Assembly: GCF_035083965.1 (NCBI RefSeq)
Contig: NC_089732.1
Location: 2,586,883-2,650,882, forward strand
Reading direction: 5' to 3'
Origin: Branchiostoma lanceolatum
Taxonomy: Eukaryota > Chordata > Leptocardii > Amphioxiformes > Branchiostomatidae
Length of the DNA stretch: 64,000 nt
Each line of letters starts with the position of its first letter. The stretch's first letter is position 1. A program made the translations under genes and the position numbers. Positions 28,894 to 40,489 of this stretch are shown here, in pieces. The notes below the pieces were generated by a model. That model made no database searches and had not been told where the DNA came from. It worked only from the letters and a program-made list of their open reading frames with translations.

Positions 28894-29047
28894 AACACAT
28901 CCAGCAACACGCTACCTCAAGTCACCAAGTGCTAAAAACCTAGCGAGAAATCAACTAGAACTGAAACCTAGCGACCAGCACAGCACCTAGAGACCATGTC
29001 TAACGAAGTAATAGACGTTAAACAATGACAACAACAACAACAACAAC

Positions 29048-29902
29048 ATATGATGAAGTACTCTGACTTATTATTGTGTAAAATAAGTACACAGAAATGA
29101 AAACAAAGCTTTGAAAATGACATTGACTCAGATATTTGTAAATATTATAATCAACGGTTTGAAACTAAACACCACATTTTTTCTTGATCAAACACGCAAC
29201 CATAGCAGCAGCGTTCCGCTACAGTGCAAATTCCTCCAAATTAAGAAGTTTTTGGCCTAAAACTGCGTTTTTAAAACATGATCGCGCTGAATTTACACAC
29301 CCTTGCAAGTTTTAAGCACTTGATATTGCAGGAAATACTACTTACGTTTGAAACGAGTCTTTTAAAGGGTCCAAATTTGACGATTTTTGCTCAGTTCGCT
29401 GCTCCTTTGGTCAAAGGGCAGCCATGACACATACTCCACCCCTCCCCATGACCTAATCACCGCCGGTACAAGAAATAGTACCTTACAAAACATAAATTCA
29501 TACCTAAAACTCTTAAACAGAAGTAAACTAATATGATAGATATTGCAAAAATTACTAACTACTATCTATTTTTTTGTTCAAAAAGTCAGTTTTTGTCCGA
29601 TTACCAAATAAGTAATGATTTTTTTACAGAACTTTTTGTTGTTTGTATCAGCGCGCAGGACGCTCTACCCGGATAAGGTGAGGTCACGTGATGTAAATAT
29701 TTGGCAGTAGATTCACCTCCAGCATTCCGGACATTTCCTGCCCGGCAGATTGTCTGTTGGCGGTTCTTCCGGTCGCGGTTTGCGCATCAAATTCCCCAAA
29801 AGGACCTGGCAGCGCCCAGTCTTCCTAATTTCCGTTTTCTGCGGTCCCGGATGTCCAGTCAATATACCCCTTCTTACTGGATTGGAATGATCCACATCCA
29901 AG
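29048..29902 (+). promoter_or_regulatory. 5' flank and putative promoter of TM2D1
   Basis: No gene is seen between the retrotransposon tail and the TM2D1 start. The last 250 bp become GC-rich and hold an E-box in tcacgtgatg (29684-29693), a CTTCCGG ETS-type motif near 29765, and a YY1-like ccaagatggcggcg directly over the start codon. There is no TATA box in a sensible position. These are motif matches only. Confidence 0.45.
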
Positions 29903-32546
29903 ATGGCGGCGTGGTGGAGAAAAAATCGGGACTTTCTTCAATTTCTTGTCGTTTTTGTCATTATCTGCCTCTTCCAGGTGTCTGCACAAGGAGTGGACGA
30001 AGCTGTGAAGTGTGAAGATCTTAGAAGAGGACAATATCCTTTCGATTGTCGTAGTTTTATTCTGTTGTATGATGTAGATGTTTCCTACCCAATAATTACC
30101 CTCCCCCCCTTTGTCAATGAGGAAGGGAAGAAGAGAGTAGAGTAGAGGATTTAGGATGGATTTAATGAAGATCCCTGTAGATTGAACTAAGGATATGAAA
30201 AGTAGCTAGAACAAGAGTTTCAATGGTTCAAACAAATTTGGTGGTCCAACTTTGTCCATACAGTAATACACCTTAAAAATTAAATATTTTGATGAATGTG
30301 GTAACGTTACAGTTTGTATATTTTGTGGTTTTCAATAGATTGTGTAACTGTCAACAACAAATGGAAACTATGTTGTTAATCATGCCAATGATGATATTTC
30401 CTTGACCATGTCACGTACCATTGTCCCCAGCCTGCTATAGACCAAGACACACAGGCAGCACTGGGCTGCAGAAAGGAGGGGCTGGTCACAGGTAAACCTA
30501 CCATCATCAAGTGTGCGGCAGTGTGCCAATAAGCTAGTTCACGGTTGCTACTCCGCATGTGCAGTGTCAAAGGTGAAGGCCCCCGGCTTGCAAACAGTGC
30601 TCTTCTCGACATTGTCTCGATTTGCATCACAACGCCCCGATGGGGTTTGTTTACGTCTCAGGGGCCTTCACCTTTGACACTGCACATGCGTAGTAGCAAC
30701 CGTGAACTAGCTTGTTGTTGTAACTCTGCTGATGCTGATCACAAGATCATCATCAACATGACAATGTTCTGGATCACCATGTACATACTACCGGTGTAGC
30801 CTGTCTAGAACAAGTAAAAGCCTCTTTTAGCAGACCTCTGTCTCTGCCTTAAGTTCAAACAATTTTACCGGTACATGATGATGGTAACTCTTCCTGTTCC
30901 AGTGTGGTGTTCAGCAGCACCAGGCATCAACTGTACAGGAGACCTGAAGAAGGATGTACCATGTAGATATACGTATGTCATACCAATACTCTCGACCTTA
31001 TACTAGCATGATATCGTATAGCATACGGATTTGTACAGGCATTGTGGTAGCCAGTGCTCTTCATGACTGTGTACTTAAGACTGTGTAATTTATTGATTAT
31101 GGCTCAGTTCAGCTTGTACTGTTGTAGTTGTGCCAAATAAAAGTGCAGGAAAAAAGAAGAAATGATACCAAAAATTAAGATTTATCTGTAAACTTGGACT
31201 TGTATGCTACATGTATTGGAAAGGGCTGCAGCCTGCTGTGTTTTAGATGTCCACTGTTCATTGTAACTGTTGGTGGAAAAACCAGGGGAATTTTCAGAAT
31301 TTCCCTTCCAATATACTAAAATTGGATGGAGATACATTTTGTTCCCTGTTTTTATCTACAGGAACGGGTACCACTATGACATAGCACTGTTGACATCCAT
31401 ATTCCTGGGCATGTTGGGAGTGGACAGGTTTTACCTGGGGTATCCTGCAATAGGTGAGACTTAAAAGTATTGGTCATATTTTTCTTCTAAATTTGCTAAC
31501 TTAGATCAAAGTTGTTTTGTACCTCCTTGCTTAGATCCAGCCCAGAAGTGTTTAGGACAATTAATGTTTATAATTTTATACATATGCTTGTATTTCATAT
31601 GGCTTCCAATACACATGCAGATTTCCTAAACACATCATCTTTGTTGAGGCACAAAAAATTACTGATGCTATTGTGATGATAATGATGCTGTGATGGTGAT
31701 ACCCGGTAATGGCTGTTTCTTCGTTCTGTAGATAAATGGGAAGTCAGTCTTCCTTTGTAGGCTCTCATGTGGCACTGATGCTATACTCAATCACAAAATA
31801 ACATAGAAATGCCAAAATGTGTAAATTATTGCTACGAAAGACGGTGCGTTGTCATGTTGATCTAAAGACTATTTAGGGGGCATGATCTTAGCATGGGGTG
31901 AAACAACTTTCTTTACAGATTTTCACTCACTTTGTTTTATTCCCAGGGTTGCTAAAGTTGTGCACTCTGGGCTTCATGTTCTTGGGTCAACTGGTGGACA
32001 TCATACTGATCGCTACACAGGTTGGTGGTTTCAGCACTACCCTTTGATTGTTTCATCCATTCGGTCATTCATTTGTGCTTTTTGAATTTCTCGAATATTT
32101 GGAGTTAACTGTAGATTGTGTTATTAGTGTAATTCATAGATTTACACCAAGTATGTAAATATCATTTTGTTGCTATTTGGGTCAACACTATCATGTCTGC
32201 ATCAAAGTTAAACTGCAATTTTAAGCACAAGAAATTGGACTTACCCAAATTTCGACCGATCAGCTCCAGTCTTTATCAAGGAATGAGGCTGATCAGTTGA
32301 AAATTTGGATAAGTCCAAATTCTTCTGTTTGAAATTGCATTTAGAATTGCAGAATGACTTCTACCAGACAGATTAACTTTGAAGTGATTATTATGTTAAT
32401 GTTCATGCTTATGTTCGATGCATTAGGTTGTAGGGCCTTCTGATGGCTCTAAATATGTCATCAACTACTACGGACCCGGGCTGGCTCACATTTACATGGA
32501 CAATCACACATACCTGAAACCCCAGGAGGACTGGACATTGTCATAG
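29903..32546 (+). CDS. TM2D1: TM2 domain-containing protein 1
   Basis: Six exons: 29903-30050, 30441-30491, 30903-30972, 31362-31453, 31947-32020 and 32427-32546, with phases 1, 1, 2, 1, 0 and a stop. The product is 184 residues. A signal peptide (FLQFLVVFVIICLFQVSAQG) is followed by a cysteine-containing ectodomain starting CEDLRRGQYPFDC, then two hydrophobic helices around the conserved GVDRFYLGYPAIG (DRF motif between the TM2 helices). The tail VGPSDGSKYVINYYGPGL matches TM2D1 rather than TM2D2 or TM2D3. TM2D proteins are linked to Notch signalling and phagocytic function in animals; the human protein was described as an amyloid-beta-binding protein. The exon 1-2 join (C|AC) was chosen because it keeps the frame. 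A polyadenylation signal (AATAAA) is at 32846. Confidence 0.92.
30531..30713. mobile_element. MITE with 53-bp inverted repeats in TM2D1 intron 2
   Basis: The arms 30531-30583 and 30661-30713 are reverse complements with one mismatch in 53 bp and enclose a 77-bp spacer. The arms start aagctagttcacggttgcta. The inner sequence has no reading frame. The high arm identity suggests a young insertion or a recently gene-converted palindrome. Confidence 0.85.
32229..32324. mobile_element. Short palindromic element in TM2D1 intron 5
   Basis: aagaaattggacttacccaa on the left pairs imperfectly with aagtccaaattctt on the right, and gaccgatcagc pairs with gctgatcagt inside. It is about 96 bp in total, with no frame. 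Confidence 0.65.
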
Positions 32547-32604
32547 TCACTATAGAACATGTGTGGATCTGTGGTTCTTTTCTTCTTCTCTTCTGTCAAA
32601 CCAT

Positions 32605-32830
32605 CGGAACTGTAGGGGCATCCTCACCAGATAACTTTAAAGAACAGTTGCAGTGAGTCCGATGTGCAAAGACCGGCTGCTGTTGCACTGTGTGCCTGCA
32701 AAGCTGGTGTGTTGCGCTGAATGGTGGTTATACTGGCTATACAGATACAGAATTACAAAAGCTGGTGTGTTACGCCGAATGGTGATTATACTGGCTACAC
32801 AGATACAGATACATAGTGACAGTGTCACAC
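32605..32830 (+). mobile_element. Dispersed repeat family D in the TM2D1 3' UTR, with an internal tandem duplication
   Basis: A ~60-bp block starting aagctggtgtgttgcgctga occurs twice in tandem (32699 and 32758 onward), with transitions between copies. The whole matches 20505-20700 in reverse orientation. It lies between the TM2D1 stop codon and the AATAAA signal, so it would be part of the mature transcript. Confidence 0.65.
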
Positions 32831-32851
32831 ACTGGACAACAAGTGAATAAA

Positions 32852-33889
32852 CCTGTCATCATCTTGTTGCCCAAAGTGTGCGATATCCACATTTTTTATG
32901 GGGGGGGGGGTCGTCCAGAGCTTACCAAAGTGGACTCTTATAGACAAGTCACAAGGCTACCCCAAACATGTAGTTATGGTGGCAGATTGTAGATTGAAAC
33001 TTTTGGGCTAGTGCTAACATATGTGTGGGCCACTAGATTAATTTCCCAACCCCTGGCTGCAGTAGTAGTGTAAGGCTCTTGGGGTTCTCTGAAAATACTA
33101 GAATCCACAGATAAACCACTTGATGAATTTGGTACAGATAAACTGTAGATTCACTGCATTGCCTCCTCACCTCACCTATCTTTTGACCTCTTTTTTGGTC
33201 GTTGGGGCATCATGAATAGATCCTCCACCATCCTCCTCCACTGTCACTGCTGCCGCTAAGCTTAATCCTGTCCACTGCATTGCCAAGGAAAAGGAAACAG
33301 CAGTTTCACAGCTACAGCAATCCAAGCTATCCTGCCCTCTTCTTTGGGTATTCCACATGGTCAAACAGTCAAGCTTGTTCCAAAATCACTTGTTTTTCTC
33401 TATTTTTTTACCCATTTGATAACATAAAGAGATGGTGCCAAGCACAAGAAGACCCTTGCAACTGGTAGCTTATGACTCAGATGAAACAAATTTATCAGGT
33501 TTTCCTGTACATAGTACTGATAAGATGTAAACTTTGTTTGATGTATAAATTGTTTTTTTTTGTATGACCAAGACAGGCCTGCTGTATATGTTGTATATTG
33601 ATATGTACATATAGATGCAAAATTTCAAACCTAAAATAAAGAATTGAGAATAACACATGCACCTTCCTGACATTTTGAAATCATCTGGATTTCATTCTTT
33701 TATTGTCTGCCAAGGCAAAATAATGTTTAATGTATTCCTAAAGCCACAACAAAGGAATGACATCTTATGGAAAACCCCGAATATAATGCCAGAGAAAGGG
33801 AAAAGTATACATTAGATTTCGATACAGTTCTTGAAGTAAGCTCAAGTTTTATCTATTTCTTACAATATCTAATTCATTAATATTTCGAA
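32852..33889. other. No gene seen
   Basis: This is the downstream flank of TM2D1, AT-rich with no supported exon on either strand. A run of ten G residues is at about 32900. Confidence 0.5.
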
Positions 33890-34741
33890 TGCGTGGCGAG
33901 TGCGCCGTTGACGAAAATTCGGAAACTGGATTTGGACGTTGGAATTGCGGCTGTTACAATGTTTTTTTGTTTCAGGACAAACGTTTCTAATCTTCTGGCG
34001 CATTCCGCATTGAAATGTGTGTTTTTTCGGGATGGTATGACATAAAGGAAATACCACGCGGTGTATTCCGCATCACCCTCGGTCCCAGCCCTCCCGCGGG
34101 ATTGGCCGTCGGGCGATCCTACCCGCGGTCGGGCTGGCACCAAGGGCGATACGGAATACACCGCTTGTATTCTACATGTGTATATCTATTCACCCAGCTA
34201 CATATATATATGCAACTTGGAAAACCAGTGTGTTTAAAGAAATTCCTAATGAAACCCACCCAGGTATGCACACTTTATATATGCAGAAGTTAACATACAC
34301 ATAAACTAGTGTCAGTGGAGACCTCTTTTAAACGCAACTTGGTGGATATACGTAACCTGGTGGATATACGTAACCTGGTGGATAAATTGTGATGGACGTT
34401 ATGTATATACATATACACATCCTGGTTCTCTCTACCCAGTGGCTTCAATGAGTGACTTCGATCAATAATGGGCAAACTTAACGTTCAAGTTGACCCTGAC
34501 CTTGTAGGTTAACATTGCCTTTAATGTGTATTTTAGCGTACAAAAGCGTCTTTGTTAACAATTATTTCTGTGCCTGCCAGCCATTGTTGCCAGTTACCTA
34601 AGAGTGTGAGAAAGATTATCGTGATTAAGGAAAGAAGCACAAATCAATCACCATGCATGGTTGTCTTGGTTGAAATGTGTCTAAAAGACCTTTGTTGAAA
34701 TTCTGGCCACTTTTGTTGTGCTTCAGTAAGCGACCCTGACA

Positions 34742-35311
34742 AGTAGTCTCCAAGCAGACCTACGGGTTGGCAAAGACCGTATCCAACAGGCAGAAGGAGT
34801 TTTCATAGCCAACCCAAGTCTCATAGCCAACCAATTTGTAACAGTTTACTTTAAGGCTTTCACTACGTTACCTTGTGGTAAGTTACGGTAAGTTACTAAG
34901 TAATTCAGTTCGACACTAATTCTGGTCCCGACAGTCGTATTTATTGACACACACAATAGTAACACAAACTACGGTACAAGTTACACAGTTACGAGAACAG
35001 CGATCGGCACTGGGAATTTCCTACAATCTTACATACATTCGGACATTGCGTTGTGTACTTTTAACAGACTCACTTACCAAGAAGTTCGGTAGATGGACAG
35101 GAAGGTTGATAGGCAGGAAATACTCCACAGGCACGTCGCACAGCTTTGGTTCTCTGACTGACTAACTACTCTAGGCTCAAGGCCTCTTTATATCTCACTA
35201 AACAGCTTACGCATATGCTATTGTTATTAATTAGCCAGACTTGCCCTATAAGCTCCTTCTGCCAGTTGGATACGGTCTTTGCAATCTATTGGGTCTGGTT
35301 GGAGACTACCT
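34742..35311. mobile_element. Non-autonomous DNA transposon (~570 bp) inserted in the duplicated segment
   Basis: agtagtctccaagcagacc on the left pairs with ggtctggttggagactacct on the right. The inner parts gcaaagaccgtatccaac and gttggatacggtctttgc also pair. The copy 2 segment lacks the insertion, which confirms its ends roughly. No transposase frame is seen. Confidence 0.75.
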
Positions 35312-35623
35312 GACAAGCACAGTTTTGCTGTATGTAGCTTTTTCTAGTTTCTACCAGACTAACTAAGCTGGCTATAGGGAGAATATTTGCCAGGGTTTCA
35401 CTTGCAGGCTCCCTTACGCGGGCGAAATGTGATCTTCACCTTGGACTGACTCTACTGGATAATCATTCTTTTTTGCTGCCGAATTTTACTCGATCTGTGA
35501 AAACACCACTGCTTAGTGTAGCACTAAGTCATGATCGATATGGCGACATTTGAATAGTGTGATCGTTACACAGCTTGAGGAAACAAACCTCATCGAAACA
35601 ACAAGGTAACGTACATGTTCTTA

Positions 35624-35829
35624 GATACGTCGATGAAGATTAGACATCCAGGTAATAAGATACGCCAAAAAGCAATTAATTATTTGCATATCAATTCATA
35701 GTTCGTGGTTATAAACCTGCTGTTCAACTGATCTTGCTCACAGTCACTGACGAAAAGTAGTGGATGCTACTTGAAACGTCTGACCGTTTCCAAAATCATA
35801 TCCAGTTGTTTGAGTAATTGCTTTTTGGC
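35624..35829. mobile_element. MITE family C with target duplication
   Basis: The element is flanked on both sides by cgtacatgttctta (35610-35623 and 35829-35842), which looks like a 14-bp target-site duplication. Its ends contain tacgccaaaaagcaatt and aattgctttttggcgta. Related pieces are at 8320-8445, 13563-13643 and 53998-54186. Confidence 0.75.
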
Positions 35830-36171
35830 GTACATGTTCTTATATTCCTTTATAAAAGCTCGGCTAGCCTTATATTTTACGAGCGGCAGATTTGCTTGGG
35901 ACTTCGAGCTATCAAACTGTTCAGGTTTTTTAATGGTGATCTTTCAGTTTCACGCGCCTAGTGTAAATAGACCGATACCCACCTCCTTCAAACGTAGAAA
36001 TGAAAAATTAAAACATAAAGATGCAAATTTTTGACGGACATGCAGTCACTCTCTCATTGGTCGAACCGCTAATTGTGATGGACAGTCAGGATCAGTCTCT
36101 TAGGGTTCTCACCACACAAAGACATCGTATCTCTGCTCATTTAATGTAGATATGTAATGGTATAGTGTTAT

Positions 36172-37622
36172 TACCTTCGCTGAGAAGGTTATTCGCCTTG
36201 ATGCTTGTCTGTGTGTCTGTTAGTGAACACGATAAGTCGAGAACGCCTGGATGGTTTGTTGGTGTGTCGGTGGGTATGTGGGAAATCTCAAGATGATTAG
36301 ATTTTGGGCGAAGTGCTTTGCATAATTAACGAGAAAAGTGTAAAAATGTGTTATATTGTATGAGTGTATACTAGCTGGGTGCCAGCTGGAACGTGTTGCT
36401 GGTGTGGGGAAGTGTTACTGGTGTAGTAAGGAGATATTCCCATTGGGCCAGGGGGTTTGACTGTTCAAATTAGCTTGTCACGTAATAGTTAGATCCCGAG
36501 ACCTGGGCTTCTAAGTGGATTTGGCACCGCCCACCCGAGGAGTTTGTTGGCTCCCGAGCTAGGGCAGAAGGTTATGCATAGGGTAGCGTTTGTATGTATA
36601 AGAAGACCAGCTTAACTCAAGAATGCCTGGATGGGTTGTCTTGATATTTGGTATGTTGGTAGGTCTTGGTGAGACCTGAAAATGATTAGATTTTGGGCCC
36701 TCTAGCGGCTTGTTATAGTACTGCAGCGGAAATTCCTGTTTTGATATCTCATGTTTTGGATATACTATGGAACCGACTTTTGAGTGGTAGATAGCTCTTT
36801 GGAAAGAGAGTAAAAGGTATCGGTTTGGACACCCTAGCGGCATTTTCTGGGACTGCAGGAGCAGGTTTTGCTTCAGACTGTGAAAGGGAATAACTCAAGA
36901 AGGGCTTGATGGATGGTCATGCTTTTTGCTAAATGGATAGCTTGAGTGATGATTTACATGAATTAATACTTATTATGCAAATCAGTATCTAATTTGCATA
37001 ACTAATGATGAAAATTGATACATCCTCCAAATTCCATGATAGGACTCTCAAACATGTGACATGACTGAGGAAGAGAGAAATTAATATCAACTATGCAAAT
37101 GAAGACCTCTTTTGCATAATTAATGAGATATACTTTAACTCTATAACTTACGAGGTGCTTTGTTTGATTGGATGATAATGATGCAAATCAGATTTTAATT
37201 TGCATAATTAATGAGGCAATTTAAAAACCCGCTGTGTTCCATGATATGACTATTCAAATATGCGAATTTGTTACTGAGGAAGAAAGGAATGTTGATAGAT
37301 AGAAAATATGCAAATGTAAGCTAATTTGTATAATTAATGTTAAACTACTATAATTCCATACTAGTTAATGACGGCAATTTCATTCTTGTGGCATTTGGAA
37401 GTAGTGTGAATGTGAACACCATTGAATCAAATTATGCTAATAAGGAGCTTATTTGCATAATTGATGATAAATGTTAGCATAACCTTCTTTGTTTCGCTCA
37501 TAGTCATACTTTGGACAACTTATGTTATTTGGGTGAAGACGACCAACTGGTATGATTCATAATTGATGTGAAACACTCCCAATACGTCAGTCATAAAGGT
37601 TAAAATCATTTGGCGAAGGTAT
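36172..37622. mobile_element. DNA transposon-like repeat (~1.45 kb) with octamer dyads
   Basis: The ends are taccttcgctgagaagg on the left and ggcgaaggta on the right, with TA at both edges. The interior contains paired phrases (a gaacgcctggatgg(t)ttg block near 36242 and again near 36620). It also has five dyads of ATGCAAAT and ATTTGCATAATTAATGA type between 36960 and 37470. No transposase frame. The type is inferred from its ends. Confidence 0.65.
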
Positions 37623-37879
37623 GAGGTCGTAGAACTCTTGTTGAAACTTACTATGTGTAGGAATTACCTAACATTTGAGATTTTTTATTCAAGTTTCAAG
37701 CCTCATAAAATGCTCTGGATGCCTTTGATATATTTCATCAAAGTGCGGATTGCAGATGGGTTTTTCAATACCTTTTATATCCTAATAAACAATAGAAGAT
37801 GTAGTGTATATTTGCTTTCAGTGCAGGTATTCGTCAGTGATGAAATAGTCATACACTAGAAAGGCAACATTTGCGAGCA

Positions 37880-40315
37880 AATACAGCATGTTTAGCCATA
37901 CTCCTCGCCATGCAAAAAATGGACTCTCCCAAAATAACAATGGACCATTCTAAAATACTTGCACTAAAAAAATGAATCACCCCAGTCCAAAATTGAGTCT
38001 TCCAGTAGCACCTCAACACAATATGGACCAGTCCACAACCATATCCACTAATTGATTAACAAATACACTTCTGCTAAAAAATGGACTTTTTCATAATCAT
38101 TCCAGCTCAAAATTGAAAGAAATAATTAAAGAATCCTCCCCTTGCATGAATGGGATATTCCGTGCCATTTCCATGTAAACCAGTCGAAAAATATCCGCTG
38201 AAAATTACACTCTTGCGCATAATCAACCCAGTTCAAAATTGAATTAAAAAAGATCAACCCCAGGGAAGAATGAAGTTTTCCATAGTATACATATGAAGAT
38301 TTGACAGGAGACGAAGGAAATGACCAAAAACAACATATTTGAGTCAATTCAAAGTCACCGAGAGGGTTTTAATATAATATCTGTAATATGTTTGAACTAT
38401 TTTGATTAAAAGAATGTCTAAGTCACAATAGTTCTTAAGTGTTCAAACAATTAGAATTGAAACTTATAACATGTTTGAACTTATTTCACATACGTTGGAA
38501 ACATTTCGAACGTAACTACACAAAAATCTCTTTATTTAGAACAGTTTCAAACCATCTATCCAAATGTTTCAATGTTCGAACAATTTGTAACAAAAGATTT
38601 TCACAATTGCCCTCATAAACGAAGGTGCTAAGTCCTCCTGTGTGTTTCTGCCTATTTTCGGTGGCCGCGCTAGACCACCAGCGGATTTGTTTTGACGGAG
38701 CGTCACCCGCGCGCGACGATGTACACTGTTCGGCACCGCTAATATCCGGCATTTTCCCGCTCCAAAACACTCCACAAGACCCACGTTTTTAGTGTTTTGC
38801 CTCTTGTGCAACACGATTCGATTTGCATTACTAACGGGACGAAAATGATAGAAAAAATTCACCCCGTCCCGGCGTCCGTCCCAAAAACATGAACGACATG
38901 AAAATATATTTTCTTACAGATTCAATCACGAAAATCAACAGCATGGGATTCCAAATTTTCGCAACGGCCGACCATTTATCATGGTTGAACTTCCTTCCAA
39001 GGCGTGCGATAGATAAACATTCCCGGCACATAATAGTCACTAGTACCAGACTAACGCAAGCTCATGATGATAATAGGGAGAAAGTTTGTCAGTGAAGTTT
39101 GGCCACCAGAGGGTACATTCATTTAACGTTACAAGCTAGCGCAAAGGGGCGAATCATTGACCTTACCGGGGACTGACTCTACTGGCCTAATCATTCCTTT
39201 TTTGCCGAATTCTACGATCCATACGCCCGTACGTAGGACATGTAGGAAGGCCTGGTGGTGGACGCTACACATCACGGGAGACGCGTGTTGGTCCGAGACA
39301 GACAGCGGCGTGCTTTCGATCGCGTAGCGGCGACGCACCGCTGCGACAACGTGCGGGACCAAAACGCCTGTCCCCAGTGAGACCATGTGTTTTGCGCGGC
39401 ATGCCCCGAATCCGTCTACCATTGCTGAATGTAGACCGATTCATAGAGGTCTATTTTGTAAGCATTATTTCATGTACCCCTCAGCGTGAGAATTCCTTGT
39501 GCAACACTTCGCTACATTACATGTATATGTTTAAGTTTCCCCGCCTTTGATCATGTATGAAGTCGGCGGCAGAGAGAGATCATCAATCAATTTTGACAGG
39601 AGTGTCGCGCCAGTCTGAGGAGAAACGATCTCCCGTGTTGTGTTGAAGAATTTGGAGTTTGAAAATATCTGGAATAACTAATGCTAGAATAAACATTCAC
39701 AAAATCATTGATTTAACTTGTTTTCTGTTATAAAATTTCCTAAACTGCAATTTAACCACTGAGTTTAAGGGAACATGGTGTTTTCCCGATAATCACGTTA
39801 AATGTTTATTTCCGGTCTTTCCTCCTCGTAAGCAAACTTCCAGCTTGGCCAGGTGCAAGGCACTAGGGGTCAATGACCTGTAGGTCATATGTAGTATTGA
39901 AAGTGACAGAAGTGGCAAATATTGTCAAGAAAGCCCAAAATAAATCGTTTTGAATATATGTATGCCAAAAATGGGAATGTAGTCCTTTAAATATTTGTTC
40001 AAGCCACATATACAGCAAATTTCAGGTCATTCGGTTGAAATACCAGGGCGCAGGAGGCCAAGATATGCTAAAAATAGCCTAAAAACCTCAATAAAATCAC
40101 TTTCAAGGTCAATATCAAAAAAAGGAAAAGAACGCACATTGGTTTTTGCCTACATTACCTCTGTACCAAATTTCAGGTCATTTGGTCAAAAAATGACAGA
40201 GATGAATCGATTTGAAGATTTGACAGGAGGAGAAGAAGAAGAAGAAGAAGAAGAAGAAGAAGAAGAAGAAACATGAGAGAAAACAATATGTTTAGCCATA
40301 CTTATGGCTAAACAT
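37880..40315. repeat. AT-rich repeat region with GAA microsatellite
   Basis: tgtttagccata occurs near 37889 and again near 40289. The phrases tttcaggtcattcggttgaa (40020) and atttcaggtcatttggtcaa (40170) form a local repeat, and gaagatttgacaggag occurs at 38291 and 40213. A (GAA)n tract lies at 40229-40270. The region looks like remnants of one older repeat family interrupted by GC-rich single-copy DNA (38640-38780 and 39180-39420). Confidence 0.5.
39174..39422 (-). CDS. Possible first coding exon, product unknown (weak)
   Basis: A GC-rich minus-strand frame opens MVDGFGACRAKHMVSLGTGV and stays open for ~83 codons to a consensus donor (ccccg|GTAAGG, about 39174). The composition is coding-like and stands out from the AT-rich surroundings. 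A decayed copy of its 3' end (the FGKKGMIRPVES region) lies near 35449-35500. No family was recognised and no second exon was found, so it may equally be part of a repeat. Confidence 0.25.
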
Positions 40316-40489
40316 AAAAAGAATTATAGACAAGAAGCAGTGCAGGTAACACACCATTTCCTTAGAACTTTATTGACCCAAAAAATAAAGCATATATATA
40401 CATGTTGATAAAGGTCATTACATCATCCCTTGGCCGGGATAATGTTTGATACGGGTGTTCCGAACCGGCCCGTATTTTACCGTATTGCA

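Larger units (their letters stand above)
23040..29047 (+). mobile_element. Apparently intact non-LTR retrotransposon (I-group-like, with RNase H)
   Basis: The element has a 5' region with repeated blocks, ORF1 (23669-24892), ORF2 (24829 or 24901 to 28893), a short 3' UTR and an ACA-repeat tail ending at about 29047. Both frames are uninterrupted and all the usual catalytic residues are visible. Domain order (PHD finger and zinc knuckles in ORF1; apurinic-type endonuclease, reverse transcriptase and RNase H in ORF2) is that of the I/Jockey supergroup clades that keep RNase H; the exact clade is not settled. The 5' boundary is uncertain and no target-site duplication was identified. Coding DNA is A-rich, unlike neighbouring host exons. 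Confidence 0.9.
33890..35930. repeat. Diverged segmental duplication, copy 1 (interrupted by two insertions)
   Basis: Collinear blocks are shared with 40490-41670. Examples are cggtcccagccctcccg (34079), aaacccacccaggtatgcac (34252), gaatagtgtgatcgttacac (35552) and gctcggctagcc (35859). Copy 1 is longer because of the elements at 34742-35311 and 35624-35829. No gene was recognised in either copy. A GC-rich stem-loop at about 34059-34164 (arms near gcggtgtattccgcatcacc) is conserved, in weaker form, in copy 2. Confidence 0.75.
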
